The notes below the pieces were generated by a model, which ran no database searches, was not told where the DNA came from, and worked only from the letters and a program-made list of their open reading frames with translations. Source: Flavivirga spongiicola (GTDB taxonomy: Bacteria > Bacteroidota > Bacteroidia > Flavobacteriales > Flavobacteriaceae). Taken from it: 64,000 bases of DNA. Position 1 is the stretch's first letter, and every line of letters starts with the position of its first letter. Positions 51,903-61,343 of the stretch are shown one piece after another. The stretch lies in assembly GCF_030540825.1 (NCBI RefSeq), contig NZ_JAUOEO010000001.1, forward strand, positions 1,399,001-1,463,000, written 5' to 3'. The translations under genes and the position numbers were made by a program.

Positions 51903-53417
51903 ATGAATGACTTAAGGTATCGATGGATTTTATATATCATAGTATTTGTTATACTAAGTACTATAAGCGTTCAAGTGTATTGGAACTACAAAAACTATCT
52001 TGCTAGTAAGCAACAATTAATTAATAGCGTACAAACAAGTTTAGATAATGCTATTGAGACTTATTTTGCAAATCTTGCCGAAACAAACACATTAGCATTT
52101 GCTTTTGATAGAGGGCTTAATGAAGACATATCTCCCAATGAATATCTTTTAGACAGCATCGCCAACGATATCGAAGTATTTACAAGTAACATTTCTAAAT
52201 TAGACTCATTAGACATTGAATTGAATGAGGAACTTTCTTTATTAAAAGATTTGGAGTCCGATAGTTTAGTTGAATATGTTTTTAAAGATGTCACAAAAAG
52301 AGGGAAACTTACAAATAGAATCATCTTAAAAAAACCTATAGATTCAGCTATGGAAGTTTCACACATAAATAACTTTAAGATGCTCACTTCTAAAGTTTTA
52401 ATTTCTATGACACATGATTCTTTACAATTAAACAAAATTGACAGTTTATTGCGCAACGACTTTAATAGAAAAAAGCTAAAAATTAATTACAGATTATCTT
52501 ATAAAAATAGCATCACTAATACCGAGCAATTTGCTAAAAACCCTATTAAAAAAGGGTCTTTGGTACTATCTTCAAAATCTACTTTTCTACCAAGCCATAG
52601 TGATCTGAAAATTCATTTTTCCAATGAAACCAAAATTATTTTAAAGCGTATTTTAACAAGCATTCTTATTTCTACATTACTTGTATTAGCCGTTATAAGC
52701 TGCTTATTCTATCTTTTAAAAATCATTAAACAACAAAAGCAATTAGCCGAAGTAAAAAATGATTTAATAAGCAACATAACACACGAATTTAAAACCCCTA
52801 TCGCCACTATAGGGGTGGCATTAGAAAGTATCAAAAACTTTAATGTTATTGATAATAAAGAAAAGACTAAAACCTATTTAGACATGTCCAGTAGTCAATT
52901 ATCTAAGCTTAACATCATGGTTGAAAAACTTCTTGAAACTGCGACTTTAGATAGTGAAAGTTTAGAACTAAAAAAGGAAACTTATAATGTAGCAGAGATA
53001 TTACTCTCTATTGTTGAAAAACATAAAATGCAAACCGAAGTAAAAACGATCACCTATCATCCTTCATCCAAATCCATAATGGCTAATTTAGATGTATTTC
53101 ATTTTGAAAACGCTATCAATAACATTTTAGATAATGCTATTAAATATGGCGGCCATTCTATTATTATTGATTTAGCTCAAAATTTGTCTACAGTTACAAT
53201 TTCTATTTCCGATTCTGGAAATTCACTCACAAAAGCAACTAAAGACAAAATTTTCGAAAAGTTTTATCGCATCCCTAAGGGAAATACCCATGATGTAAAG
53301 GGGTTTGGTATTGGATTATATTATACTAAAAAAATCGTAGAAAAGCATGGTGGTTCGATTCAATTAGATTTAGATAACAATCTTACAACGTTTAAAATAC
53401 ACCTTCCAAATGAATAA
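51903..53417 (+). CDS. Sensor histidine kinase (class I, HisKA/HATPase)
   Basis: From ATG 51903 the protein has 504 residues. A longer reading from GTG 51855 exists, but the promoter at 51890 argues against it. A first membrane segment (about 8-28) and a second (about 250-272) enclose a periplasmic sensor region of about 220 residues. The dimerisation motif is NLITHEF-type SNITHEFKTPIATIG with His294, then an ATPase domain with NAINNILDNAIKYGG, SDSGNSL and KGFGIGLYYTKKIVEKHGG. It overlaps the response regulator by 8 bases. Being divergent from the GLPGLI-receptor unit, it probably controls it. Confidence 0.95.
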   Translation: MNDLRYRWILYIIVFVILSTISVQVYWNYKNYLASKQQLINSVQTSLDNAIETYFANLAETNTLAFAFDRGLNEDISPNEYLLDSIANDIEVFTSNISKLDSLDIELNEELSLLKDLESDSLVEYVFKDVTKRGKLTNRIILKKPIDSAMEVSHINNFKMLTSKVLISMTHDSLQLNKIDSLLRNDFNRKKLKINYRLSYKNSITNTEQFAKNPIKKGSLVLSSKSTFLPSHSDLKIHFSNETKIILKRILTSILISTLLVLAVISCLFYLLKIIKQQKQLAEVKNDLISNITHEFKTPIATIGVALESIKNFNVIDNKEKTKTYLDMSSSQLSKLNIMVEKLLETATLDSESLELKKETYNVAEILLSIVEKHKMQTEVKTITYHPSSKSIMANLDVFHFENAINNILDNAIKYGGHSIIIDLAQNLSTVTISISDSGNSLTKATKDKIFEKFYRIPKGNTHDVKGFGIGLYYTKKIVEKHGGSIQLDLDNNLTTFKIHLPNE

Positions 53418-54093
53418 ACATACGACTATACTTTTGGCTGAGGATGAACCCGCTTTAGGACAGATAATTAAAGAGAGTTTAGAAACAAGGCAATTTGAAG
53501 TTTTACTATGTAATAATGGCGAAACTGCCTTTGAAGTTTATAAAAACTCGAACCCGGAATTATTAGTTCTAGATGTTATGATGCCAAAAAAAGATGGTTT
53601 TTCATTAGCTAAAGACATTAGAGCTACAGACGACAGTATTCCTATAATATTTTTAACGGCAAAGTCTCAAACACAAGATGTTGTTGAAGGTTTTTCTATA
53701 GGGGGAAATGATTATTTGAAAAAACCCTTTAGCATGGAAGAGTTAATTGTTAGAATTAACAATCTACTTCATAGAGCAAAACTTCAAAAAACATCAGAAT
53801 TATTACAAATTGGAAGCTACACATTCAATTTCACCAAACAAACACTTCAATTTAAAAAACAGGAAAACAAACAATTAACACATCGAGAAGCACATCTATT
53901 ATTTCATTTAATAAAAAACAAAAATCAAGTTTTAGATCGCTCTTTAATTCTAAATAAACTCTGGGGAAATGATGATTTTTTTAATGCCCGTAGTATGGAT
54001 GTATTTATTACTAAACTTCGTAAAAAGTTAAATCAGGACGAGACTATACAAATTATTAATGTTCGCGGATTTGGTTATAAATTAATTTGTTGA
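53410..54093 (+). CDS. OmpR/PhoB-family response regulator
   Basis: This 227-residue protein has a receiver domain (acidic pair Glu11/Asp12, phospho-acceptor Asp55 in LLVLDVMMPKKDG, then FLTAKSQ and a KKPF lysine). A winged-helix DNA-binding domain follows (about 135-227; QLTHREAHLLFHLI, SMDVFITKLRKKLNQ, INVRGFGYKLI). It is translationally coupled to the kinase. As an OmpR-type protein it is the natural candidate to bind the 10-base-phased GTTAAC boxes at 51837-51862 and to autoregulate. Confidence 0.96.
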   Translation: MNKHTTILLAEDEPALGQIIKESLETRQFEVLLCNNGETAFEVYKNSNPELLVLDVMMPKKDGFSLAKDIRATDDSIPIIFLTAKSQTQDVVEGFSIGGNDYLKKPFSMEELIVRINNLLHRAKLQKTSELLQIGSYTFNFTKQTLQFKKQENKQLTHREAHLLFHLIKNKNQVLDRSLILNKLWGNDDFFNARSMDVFITKLRKKLNQDETIQIINVRGFGYKLIC

Positions 54094-54127
54094 AAAGTGG
54101 TAAGGTTTTTGTATTTTTCAAACTGAC

Positions 54128-54907
54128 ATGAAATATACAATCTATCTCTTACTTCTTCTATCTTATTCAATATATGCTCAAAAGGCAATTGAAACTTCAT
54201 TTATAAAAAAAACAGATTTTAAACCCTGCCAGTTAATTACTATTGATAATTTTGGCACCACATACTTTATAAACAATAATGTCTTTAATAAAAAAGAGGC
54301 TAATAAAACCATTACTTATAATAACTTACAGCTTGGTAACATAACAACCGCAAACGCTTTTAATCCTTTAAAAATCAATATATTTTATAAAGATTTTAAT
54401 ACTATTATAATTCTTGACAACCGATTAGCAGAAATATTCAAAATTGATTTTAATGCACTTCCTAAATATAAAAATGTAACGCATGTTTCTACAGGGCATG
54501 ATAATACGATATGGATTTTTAATCAAGACAATCAAAAATTAGAACTTTTTGATTATAAAACGCGAACTACTCGTGCTCAAACTCTGCCCATTCAAAGTGC
54601 TATTTTAGATTTAAAAAGTAATTACAATTTTTGTTATTTACTCACACAAAACTATTTATATACTTACAATTATTTTGGAAGCTTGATTAAGAAAACAAAA
54701 AACAACGAATACACAGAACTGGCTGAAAATAACGGAGATATCATTTTAAAAAAGAAAGACTCACTAGTTTACTTGAAAAAGGATAGTGAGACCACCATTC
54801 CAATTTCTATACCAAATTTATTAGTAAATGAGTTTTTTGTAACCAATGAAACCTTGTATATTTACGCAAACGAAATCCTACACGAGTTCAAAATAAAAAT
54901 TGACTAA
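54128..54907 (+). CDS. Secreted protein of unknown function, propeller-like
   Basis: This 259-residue protein has a signal peptide (cleavage near 17, SIYAQ). It is made of short beta-rich repeats such as QLITIDNFGTTYFINNNVF, NTIIILDNRLAEIFKI, NTIWIFNQDNQKLELFDY, and NYLYTYNYFGSLIKK, which look like blades of a propeller. No catalytic motif is seen. It lies 34 bases after the response regulator and 5 bases before the deoxynucleoside kinase gene, so all may be in one transcript. I do not recognise a named family. Confidence 0.7.
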   Translation: MKYTIYLLLLLSYSIYAQKAIETSFIKKTDFKPCQLITIDNFGTTYFINNNVFNKKEANKTITYNNLQLGNITTANAFNPLKINIFYKDFNTIIILDNRLAEIFKIDFNALPKYKNVTHVSTGHDNTIWIFNQDNQKLELFDYKTRTTRAQTLPIQSAILDLKSNYNFCYLLTQNYLYTYNYFGSLIKKTKNNEYTELAENNGDIILKKKDSLVYLKKDSETTIPISIPNLLVNEFFVTNETLYIYANEILHEFKIKID

Positions 54908-54912
54908 AAATT

Positions 54913-55527
54913 ATGCATATTGCTATTGCTGGAAATATTGGTGCCGGAAAGACCACTCTCACAAAACTATTAGCAAAACATTATAAATGGGAAGCTCAAC
55001 TGGAAGATGTTGTAGACAATCCTTATTTAGATGATTTTTATAACCAAATGGAACGCTGGAGTTTCAATTTACAAGTGTACTTTTTAAATAGTAGATTTAG
55101 TCAAGTATTGCAAATTCGTCAAAGCGGGAAAGACATTATTCAGGATAGAACCATTTATGAAGATGCTCATATTTTTGCGCCTAATCTACATGCTATGGGT
55201 TTAATGACAAATCGTGATTACGAAAACTATAGATCGCTGTTTGATTTAATGGAATCCTTGGTTCAAGGTCCAGATGTGTTAATTTATTTACGCAGTTCTA
55301 TTCCTAATTTGGTATCTCAAATACATAAACGTGGTCGTGATTACGAAAACTCAATTAGTATTGATTATTTAAGTCGATTGAATGAGCGCTACGAAGCCTG
55401 GATTCATGGTTATACCAAAGGAAAACTATTAATTATAGACGTTGACAATTTAAATTTTGTAGATAATCCAGAAGATTTAGGAAGTGTTATAAATACTATT
55501 GATGCAGAAATAAATGGGTTGTTTTAA
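54913..55527 (+). CDS. Deoxynucleoside kinase
   Basis: This 204-residue cytoplasmic enzyme phosphorylates deoxynucleosides in the salvage pathway. It has a Walker A motif GNIGAGKTTLTK at 8-19. The substrate-site motifs are NPYLDDFYNQMERWSFNLQ and QDRTIYEDAHIFA, and the lid-like segment with arginines is KRGRDYENSISIDYL. This is the bacterial dAK/dGK-type family with the dNK fold. Specificity (dA, dG or dC) cannot be set by eye. It follows the propeller-like gene by 5 bases. Confidence 0.93.
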   Translation: MHIAIAGNIGAGKTTLTKLLAKHYKWEAQLEDVVDNPYLDDFYNQMERWSFNLQVYFLNSRFSQVLQIRQSGKDIIQDRTIYEDAHIFAPNLHAMGLMTNRDYENYRSLFDLMESLVQGPDVLIYLRSSIPNLVSQIHKRGRDYENSISIDYLSRLNERYEAWIHGYTKGKLLIIDVDNLNFVDNPEDLGSVINTIDAEINGLF

Positions 55528-55681
55528 ATCGTTTTTTTGTAAAATAAAAAACTCAACCGAGGTTAAGATATTTAATGAACCCTTTCGGTTTGAATAGAAT
55601 CAAATTTATAATTTTAATGCGACCATGTTTAAACCCTAAATATCACCTAATATTAGGCATAATCTAAAAATCAACTAAAAA

Positions 55682-56347
55682 CTACCGTTCGTCTTCCTGT
55701 TCTTTATCTGTTAAATAGTTTAAAATACTCTTATTTAAACTGTTAAGGAACGCCTCTATTTGTGATGAAACTTTTTCATAACCTTCCTTTATTTTTCCAT
55801 CTTTGGAATGAAACTTATGTTTCTTTAAGCTTATAGTTTGTTTGTTTTTACTTGTGGCTGTTCTATAAGTCAATTTTAAGGGTTTAAACCTATAATCACC
55901 ATCTCTAAACCTTAACTCGATAATATATTCCAGTCCCTCACAGCTGTAATTATCCCCTGCACCAAAACAAATGGCATTATCTGTAAAACCATAAAAACGA
56001 AGTTTTTCACTTTTCTTTGCCTTTCCACTTAAATCTATTTCATCTTCCTCATAATCATCATCTTCATAAATATCATTGTCACTAAGAATTTTACCTGTTT
56101 TGCCTGTTTCTGTTTTACCAGTCTTGCCAGTTTTATCATGGTGACTCTTTGAGTATCCATATTTTTCATTAAACCAGTCTATAGCCTTTGAGAGCAACTC
56201 TTTTCTGTCCACTCCTTTTATATCCACAGTAAAATGCCTAGGTTCAAGCCCTTTTTCACCATAAACAAACTTCGTGTCTCTCTTATCGCTTTGGGCATAA
56301 GAAAAAGTCGAAATTAAAATAATTGCAAGTATTACAATGTTTTTCAT
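55682..56347 (-). CDS. Exported protein of unknown function (DUF4468-like)
   Basis: The start at 56347 (MKNIVILAIILISTFSYAQ) gives 221 residues with a clean signal peptide; a further 19 codons upstream are open but would hide it. The central part has a TGK-rich tandem (DKTGKTGKTETGKTGK) and an acidic stretch EDDDYEEDE. The region FTVDIKGVDRKELLSKAIDWF and LRFYGFTDNAIC, followed by a beta-rich segment (LEYIIELRFRDGDYRFKP), is suggestive of the DUF4468 TBP-like fold, but this is a weak match. No operon partner is evident. Confidence 0.6.
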   Translation of the reverse strand: MKNIVILAIILISTFSYAQSDKRDTKFVYGEKGLEPRHFTVDIKGVDRKELLSKAIDWFNEKYGYSKSHHDKTGKTGKTETGKTGKILSDNDIYEDDDYEEDEIDLSGKAKKSEKLRFYGFTDNAICFGAGDNYSCEGLEYIIELRFRDGDYRFKPLKLTYRTATSKNKQTISLKKHKFHSKDGKIKEGYEKVSSQIEAFLNSLNKSILNYLTDKEQEDER

Positions 56348-56565
56348 AACTGAATATATTAAGTTAAAATATCCTGGATTTATAGAACAATGTCTATAAT
56401 TCACTATTATTTCTGTATTTCAAATTTAATAAATAAATTCACACAAAATCACAATCTATTTATAATCAAAAAATTAATATGTTAATCTAAACCCTGTAAT
56501 ATGTATTATTTGTTATGTTGTTTATAATATTTTGACGAAATAGAAAATTAAGAATTCTTATAAAA

Positions 56566-56595
56566 CAAAAAAGAGCTACAATTTTCTTGTAGCCC
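56566..56595 (-). terminator. Terminator after the DUF1508 gene
   Basis: On the minus strand GGGCTACAA pairs with TTGTAGCTC around a 5-base loop and runs into TTTTTTG. It begins 34 bases after the DUF1508 stop. Confidence 0.85.
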
Positions 56596-56628
56596 TAAAC
56601 AATCAATTATGAGTAGATTACTTATTAT

Positions 56629-56958
56629 CTAAGATAAATCTTCAACTGAGGATTCTGAAGCATTCTTCTTTACTGAAGCAATTCCATTCTCCATAGCACT
56701 TGTAGATGAATACATTTCACTGGTTCCTATAACCTGTCCATTTGTAGCTTTTAAGTTAAAATAAGGGCTTCCTCCTTTAGATTCTAAACGGTCATATCTT
56801 GAATCATCTTTTGAGTTTTTTCTAACAGATTCAATACCGTTAGTACAACCAGATTTTGCTGCATAACCTTCACTAGCTAGAATACTTTGGCCATTACCTG
56901 CTTTTAATCTAAATCTAAATTCTCCTCTTTTATCTTTGTAAATTTCAAATTTTGCCAT
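56629..56958 (-). CDS. DUF1508 (YegP-like) protein, two repeats
   Basis: This 109-residue protein consists of two copies of the DUF1508 unit: FEIYKDKRGEFRFRLKAGNGQSI (about 4-26) and the second with PYFNLKATNGQVIGTSEMY (about 64-84). Each is followed by a G-IESVRKN or GIASVKKN motif. E. coli YegP has the same arrangement; the structures form small beta-alpha domains, but the role is unknown. There is no signal peptide. It lies downstream of the trypsin-like gene on the same strand, with 161 bases between them, and has its own terminator. Confidence 0.93.
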   Translation of the reverse strand: MAKFEIYKDKRGEFRFRLKAGNGQSILASEGYAAKSGCTNGIESVRKNSKDDSRYDRLESKGGSPYFNLKATNGQVIGTSEMYSSTSAMENGIASVKKNASESSVEDLS

Positions 56959-57119
56959 CTTATTAGGTTTTTATAATATAAGTATAACAATAAGACACAA
57001 GACAAAATAAAAAGTCACATGTTATAGAAGAAAGATGTCAAAACAAAAAGCTCCGCTATCTTTCTCATAGAAAATCAGCAAAGCCTTTCACAATTTTTGA
57101 ACTGAATTTAAATCTACTT

Positions 57120-58499
57120 TTATATAAATCGTATTCCATTTGCTTCAAATGTTCTTATAATATCACCTATGGGATTCGCTATTGTATGATATTGTCCACT
57201 ATTGGATTGTCCGCCTCCCATGAGCATTCCTACGACTTCCATATCTTCATTAACAATCATAGACCCAGAGTCACCTGGTTGAGAAAATGGATTGTAAGGG
57301 TTATTAGATTGAATCCTAAGCTGATTATAATAGGTCATCGGGCCAAAATTCTGATAATTTATAACGCAAGTAAACGTATCGCTAACAACTTTACCAGATG
57401 TAAATTGAGTCGTTCTTCCATATTTTGCCACATCGTCTCCTGGAAAAGTAACATCGTGTCCTCTTGTATTACCAAGACCTTGAATCGTTTTACTTTCTGC
57501 ATTTCTAATAGGGATTGTTGCTAGTGAAGCATCAATATTATGTGGCTGACCAATAAACCCCATGTAATATGAGCCTGCTAAAGATTCAGGGTAATGCCCT
57601 CCTAAAGGAAGCGCGGGTTGACTCATTGGGTCGCCTTGCTTGGTATGTGGCCCGGAAGCCAAAACATGCGTACTGCTTATTAGCATTTTTATTCCGAAAT
57701 CTGTATCTAGCACTAACCCCAAGGTACCATAAATATCCCGATCAAAAGGACCAACAGAAACACCTCCAATTATAGGGTTCGCTATAGGATCAACAAGAAC
57801 CTCTTTAATAGTTTGCGGGTTTGCTTTTTGAGTATGTACATAAGCAGAAAAATCACCTTCCCAAACATCTGTTTTTATACCTTGAATGGTTTTAGGAATC
57901 TCAAGTTTAGAAGGTACTTCATGTTTATTTTTTACAAATACAATTATAGCCAACTCATTAGATTTCACGCCTCCCTTGACTTTATAGTCTATATCAACAG
58001 CAGTAACTCCTTCTCTACTTAAAAGCTCATCTTCAACTTTTTTCTTTATTTGCTGAATATGTTTTTTATATGCGTACTCTTTAGTATCATTATTAAAGCG
58101 CACATAACTCTTACCTACTTCTTGTACCTTATTCCAAAATTGCTGTGCAATTTCATTGAATATTTCCTTTTTCTCTTTAAATATCTTTTCAAATTTGACT
58201 TTTTCTTCTTTTGTCAAATTTTTGTCGTCAATGCCAGTACAAACTCCTTTTACATAAAATATTTTTCCATTAGAAATACCTGTTTTTGAAAAATTAAGTG
58301 AAATATGAAACTTTTTAAATTCCCCATTTCCTTTATCGGTTGGAAAAATTGTGAAATGCGTATTGTATTCATCTTTTTCGTTAGGAGATCTATAGTAAGA
58401 ATACGAATCACAGTAAATACTGTTCTTTGTTAAGTAAACACCATTATATCCTTTACTTTTATCAATGGATACTTTATGTTTTAAATTTCTACATTTCAT
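57120..58499 (-). CDS. Cytoplasmic trypsin-like (S1 family) serine protease with N-terminal accessory domain
   Basis: This 459-residue protein has a chymotrypsin-type catalytic triad: His278 in LISSTHVLAS, Asp323 in NIDASLATI and Ser411 in QPGDSGSMIV. The region around 150-220 (SREGVTAVDIDYKVKGGVKS, then LAIIVFV, IPKTIQGIKTDVWEG) is the accessory domain often found before bacterial Nal1-like proteases. The first 140 residues are not recognised. No signal peptide is present, so it probably acts in the cytoplasm. A terminator-like hairpin separates it from three upstream paralogue genes on the same strand. Its targets are unknown; the neighbours are candidates. Confidence 0.85.
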   Translation of the reverse strand: MKCRNLKHKVSIDKSKGYNGVYLTKNSIYCDSYSYYRSPNEKDEYNTHFTIFPTDKGNGEFKKFHISLNFSKTGISNGKIFYVKGVCTGIDDKNLTKEEKVKFEKIFKEKKEIFNEIAQQFWNKVQEVGKSYVRFNNDTKEYAYKKHIQQIKKKVEDELLSREGVTAVDIDYKVKGGVKSNELAIIVFVKNKHEVPSKLEIPKTIQGIKTDVWEGDFSAYVHTQKANPQTIKEVLVDPIANPIIGGVSVGPFDRDIYGTLGLVLDTDFGIKMLISSTHVLASGPHTKQGDPMSQPALPLGGHYPESLAGSYYMGFIGQPHNIDASLATIPIRNAESKTIQGLGNTRGHDVTFPGDDVAKYGRTTQFTSGKVVSDTFTCVINYQNFGPMTYYNQLRIQSNNPYNPFSQPGDSGSMIVNEDMEVVGMLMGGGQSNSGQYHTIANPIGDIIRTFEANGIRFI

Positions 58500-58570
58500 G
58501 ATTGTTTGATTTTAGAAGTTATGTATTATTCTTAAACTATTAATAGCTAATTAATTTTTGTGATTAAACA

Positions 58571-58613
58571 GAAAAAGCACCTAGATCTTCCAATGGATTC
58601 AATAAGTGCTTTT
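58571..58613. terminator. Terminator between the paralogue triplet and the protease gene
   Basis: AAAAAGCAC (58571-58579) and GTGCTTTTT (58605-58613) form a 9-base stem with T-runs in both directions. It would end the paralogue operon, so the protease gene likely has its own promoter. Confidence 0.75.
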
Positions 58614-58628
58614 TTTAATTACTCTACA

Positions 58629-59414
58629 TTAAGCATAAGATGTTGCTAAAGGATCAAAACATAATTTTGCTCCTTTACGCTCTGGGGATGTTGCATCTCC
58701 CATCCAATCGTCTACAGACTTTTTATCCAAGGCTGTTAGCTTATTAGCATAGGCTCTTATTAAATCTGGAAGAATTACATATTCAGTTCTATTCACTTCA
58801 AATTCCTGAAGATTAACTTCCGATTTACCTTTCACATATTTCATATGAAGTGTCGTATAATAAATAAAAATTCGTGGCTGAAGTGGATTAGACATATCTA
58901 TAGTTGATTGCGAAAATATATTTTTCCAATCCTCTTTAGTCTCCTTACTAAATACAGATTTTGCCATGTTAGAGATACTTTCTTTCATGGCATTTTCGTC
59001 AGATTTGCTAATACCTTCATAAAGACTAACGATTTGATCAATTAACACATTGTAATTCTTAGATTCATACTTACTCTTGGTTTTCTCATTTTTAAAGAGT
59101 GCAAAAAATGGTGTTTTGTCCACTTCCTTTATATAATCTTGAAAATAGACCGCCAATTGCTCAGTCGATAAGCTTGTTGGATGAAAATCTGCGCGATCCT
59201 GTACATGACTCAATATACTTGCCACTGCTGTAGGTAGGTTTTGTGATTCAGTATAAATTGCTGATCCTTCTGAATCAGGATCACTAGTGTCACTGCCTAG
59301 CATATTGCCACGGGCAACTGCTTGTTTTTTACCTTCTGGTGCTTCGCGAAATCTAACATCTGGAGTTACATTAATCCATGATTCAACTAATTGTGTAATA
59401 CTTGTGTTTTCCAT
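58629..59414 (-). CDS. Unknown protein, paralogue 3 of a tandem triplet
   Basis: The start at 59414 (MENTSITQLVESWINVTP) aligns with the paralogues; the frame is open 21 codons further upstream. The resulting protein has 261 residues and no signal peptide. It shares with its neighbours the blocks NMLGSDTSDPDSEG, ESQNLPTAVASIL, DFHPTS, TPFFALF, SKNYNVLIDQIVSLYEG, NPLQPRIFIYYTTLHMKYVKG, YVILPDLIRAYANKL and TSPERKGAKLCF. The pattern suggests a helical N-terminal half and a beta-hairpin plus helices at the C-terminus. I do not recognise the family. It ends the operon before a terminator and the trypsin-like gene. Confidence 0.75.
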   Translation of the reverse strand: MENTSITQLVESWINVTPDVRFREAPEGKKQAVARGNMLGSDTSDPDSEGSAIYTESQNLPTAVASILSHVQDRADFHPTSLSTEQLAVYFQDYIKEVDKTPFFALFKNEKTKSKYESKNYNVLIDQIVSLYEGISKSDENAMKESISNMAKSVFSKETKEDWKNIFSQSTIDMSNPLQPRIFIYYTTLHMKYVKGKSEVNLQEFEVNRTEYVILPDLIRAYANKLTALDKKSVDDWMGDATSPERKGAKLCFDPLATSYA

Positions 59415-59473
59415 AATACTTGTGTTTAAATAGTTAATAAAAAATGATTTATAATTAAAGTTTTGTGTTCTCA

Positions 59474-60262
59474 TCAATTCCTTTGTACACTACTCACTTC
59501 AAAGCACAGTTTGGCATTTATTCTTTCTGGTGAAGTATATTCTAAAAGCCATTGATCAACCGACATTCTCATTAAAATTGACAACTTATCTGCATAAGCA
59601 CTTATTAGATCAGGAAGTATAGCGTATTCTCGTTTGTTGACTTGGAACTCCTGAAGGCTTATTTCGAATTTGCCTTTAACATATTTCATATGTAATGTCG
59701 TATAGTAAATCAAAATTCTTGGAATTAAAGGATTTAACATATCGATAGTAGTCATCAAGAAAATAGCTTTTTGGTCATTAAGAGGGTTCCTTCCAAATAC
59801 AGATTTTGCCATATCTGCAATACTTTTTCTCATCAAGTTTTCATCATGTTGGCTTAATACGCCATCATAAAGACTTATTATTTGATCTATTAATACATTA
59901 TAGTTTTTAGAATCAAATTTGTCAGCAGTGGTTCCGCTCTTAGTTAATGCAAAAAATGGTGTTTTATCGATTTGCTTTAAATAATTTATAAAATCACCCT
60001 CCAATCGTTCACCAGACTGACTTTGAGGATGAAAATTTGCTCGATTCCCTACCTTATTTAAGATACTAGCTGTAGCTGTAGGTAAATTTTGTGGTTCAGA
60101 ATACACTTTTGCTCCTTTGGAATCTGGATCACTTGTATCTGTCCCTAACATATTAGCACGAGCAATAACCTGAAAAGTATTGTTTTGTGGTTCGTTAATT
60201 TGAAAACTGGGAGAAACATGAATCCAAGATTCTACTAGTTGAGTAATATTTAGATTTTGCAT
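59474..60262 (-). CDS. Unknown protein, paralogue 2 of a tandem triplet
   Basis: This 262-residue protein starts MQNLNITQLVESWIHVSP and has no signal peptide. It is closest to paralogue 3: NMLGTDTSDPDSKG, EPQNLPTATASIL, FHPQSQS, DKTPFFALT, SKNYNVLIDQIISLYDG, IPRILIYYTTLHMKYVKG, EYAILPDLISAYADKL and YTSPERINAKLCFEV all match in order. The spacing to the next gene is about 59 bases, and about 37 bases separate it from the first paralogue. Conservation in three tandem copies shows selection for distinct but related products. Function unknown. Confidence 0.75.
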   Translation of the reverse strand: MQNLNITQLVESWIHVSPSFQINEPQNNTFQVIARANMLGTDTSDPDSKGAKVYSEPQNLPTATASILNKVGNRANFHPQSQSGERLEGDFINYLKQIDKTPFFALTKSGTTADKFDSKNYNVLIDQIISLYDGVLSQHDENLMRKSIADMAKSVFGRNPLNDQKAIFLMTTIDMLNPLIPRILIYYTTLHMKYVKGKFEISLQEFQVNKREYAILPDLISAYADKLSILMRMSVDQWLLEYTSPERINAKLCFEVSSVQRN

Positions 60263-60299
60263 AATAATTAATTATATGATTTACGTCTTTATAATTGGA

Positions 60300-61070
60300 T
60301 TATTGAATTGTTTCAACTTGAAAACACAATTGATAATTCTTCTTTTCTGGTGATGTAGATTCTTTAATCCACTCATCAACAAGTTTTTTATCAATTGCAG
60401 CAAACTCCTTGGCATTGGCCTTTATGATGTCCGGTAGTACTGGAAACACATTTTTAACTATGGTATAACTTTGCTCGTTTATTTCGTCCTTTCCATCTTT
60501 ATGTTTCATGTAGAAACTGGCATTATAAATTAATAAATATGGCTTTGCGGGGTCATTCATGTTTAAAGTGAACATTGAAAAAATGTAGTTACCTGTAGCC
60601 GTACCACCGGAACCAAATATAGATTTACCCATATTTGCGAGCGATGTTTTAAGTAGATCTAAATCTGTAGCAGGTAAACCGTCAAAAATGCTTACAACTT
60701 GATCGAGTAAGACATTATAATTTTTTGATGAAAAGGACTTGTTATAATTATTTGTTTGTATTGGTGCAAAAATTGGAAATTCAACTATTTGTTGCAACAG
60801 TAGACCGTACGCAGCAGCTAACTGCATAGGACTCTGTGTTGTAGGATGATAGTTTGCCTTATTTTGAATATGGTTAAGAATACTAGCCAATGCTGTTGGC
60901 AAATTTTGTGATTCTGAATATATCTGTTCTCCGTAAGATTTTGGATCGCTAGTGTTAGTTCCCAGCATATTAGCACGAACAACAGTAGGTAAATTACCGT
61001 CAGTAACATTAACACCGATAGTTTGAGGTGTTACGTGAATAGCTCTTTGAATTAATTGTTTAATAGTCAT
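60300..61070 (-). CDS. Unknown protein, paralogue 1 of a tandem triplet
   Basis: The start at 61070 (MTIKQLIQRAIHVTPQTIG) aligns with the others better than the ATG four codons upstream at 61082. The protein has 256 residues and no signal peptide. It is the most divergent copy but keeps ANMLGTNTSDPKSYG, ESQNLPTALASIL, NYHPTTQS, SKNYNVLLDQVVSIFDG, KPYLLIYNASFYMKHKDGK, FPVLPDIIKANAKEF and STSPEKKNYQLCFQV. It is the first gene of the triplet and diverges from the 188-residue protein/TPR kinase operon across a 270-base region. Function unknown. Confidence 0.75.
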   Translation of the reverse strand: MTIKQLIQRAIHVTPQTIGVNVTDGNLPTVVRANMLGTNTSDPKSYGEQIYSESQNLPTALASILNHIQNKANYHPTTQSPMQLAAAYGLLLQQIVEFPIFAPIQTNNYNKSFSSKNYNVLLDQVVSIFDGLPATDLDLLKTSLANMGKSIFGSGGTATGNYIFSMFTLNMNDPAKPYLLIYNASFYMKHKDGKDEINEQSYTIVKNVFPVLPDIIKANAKEFAAIDKKLVDEWIKESTSPEKKNYQLCFQVETIQ

Positions 61071-61343
61071 CGTATATATCATTAATTATGATTCAAATTT
61101 GTTCTATAATTAGACGAAAAAGAAAAGAGATGAGTGAACAGTCTAATTTATTGAGTAGATGATGATTATTGATGAGTAAAATAGAATCTTTATTTCTGAA
61201 ATGCAATACTCTACACGATGTAAGAAATTATTTATTTTAATTAAATGGTTTAATCTCTGTTTTTTTTATTAATTTAAAGTCCTTAAAATTGTTTAGCAAC
61301 TTAATCCTCCCTCAGAACATGTACTAACTAAAACAAAAACAAC

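Noticed and set aside
59415..59477. Extended N-terminus of paralogue 3
   Set aside because: The 21 extra residues have no counterpart in the other two paralogues, whereas ATG 59414 aligns with them.
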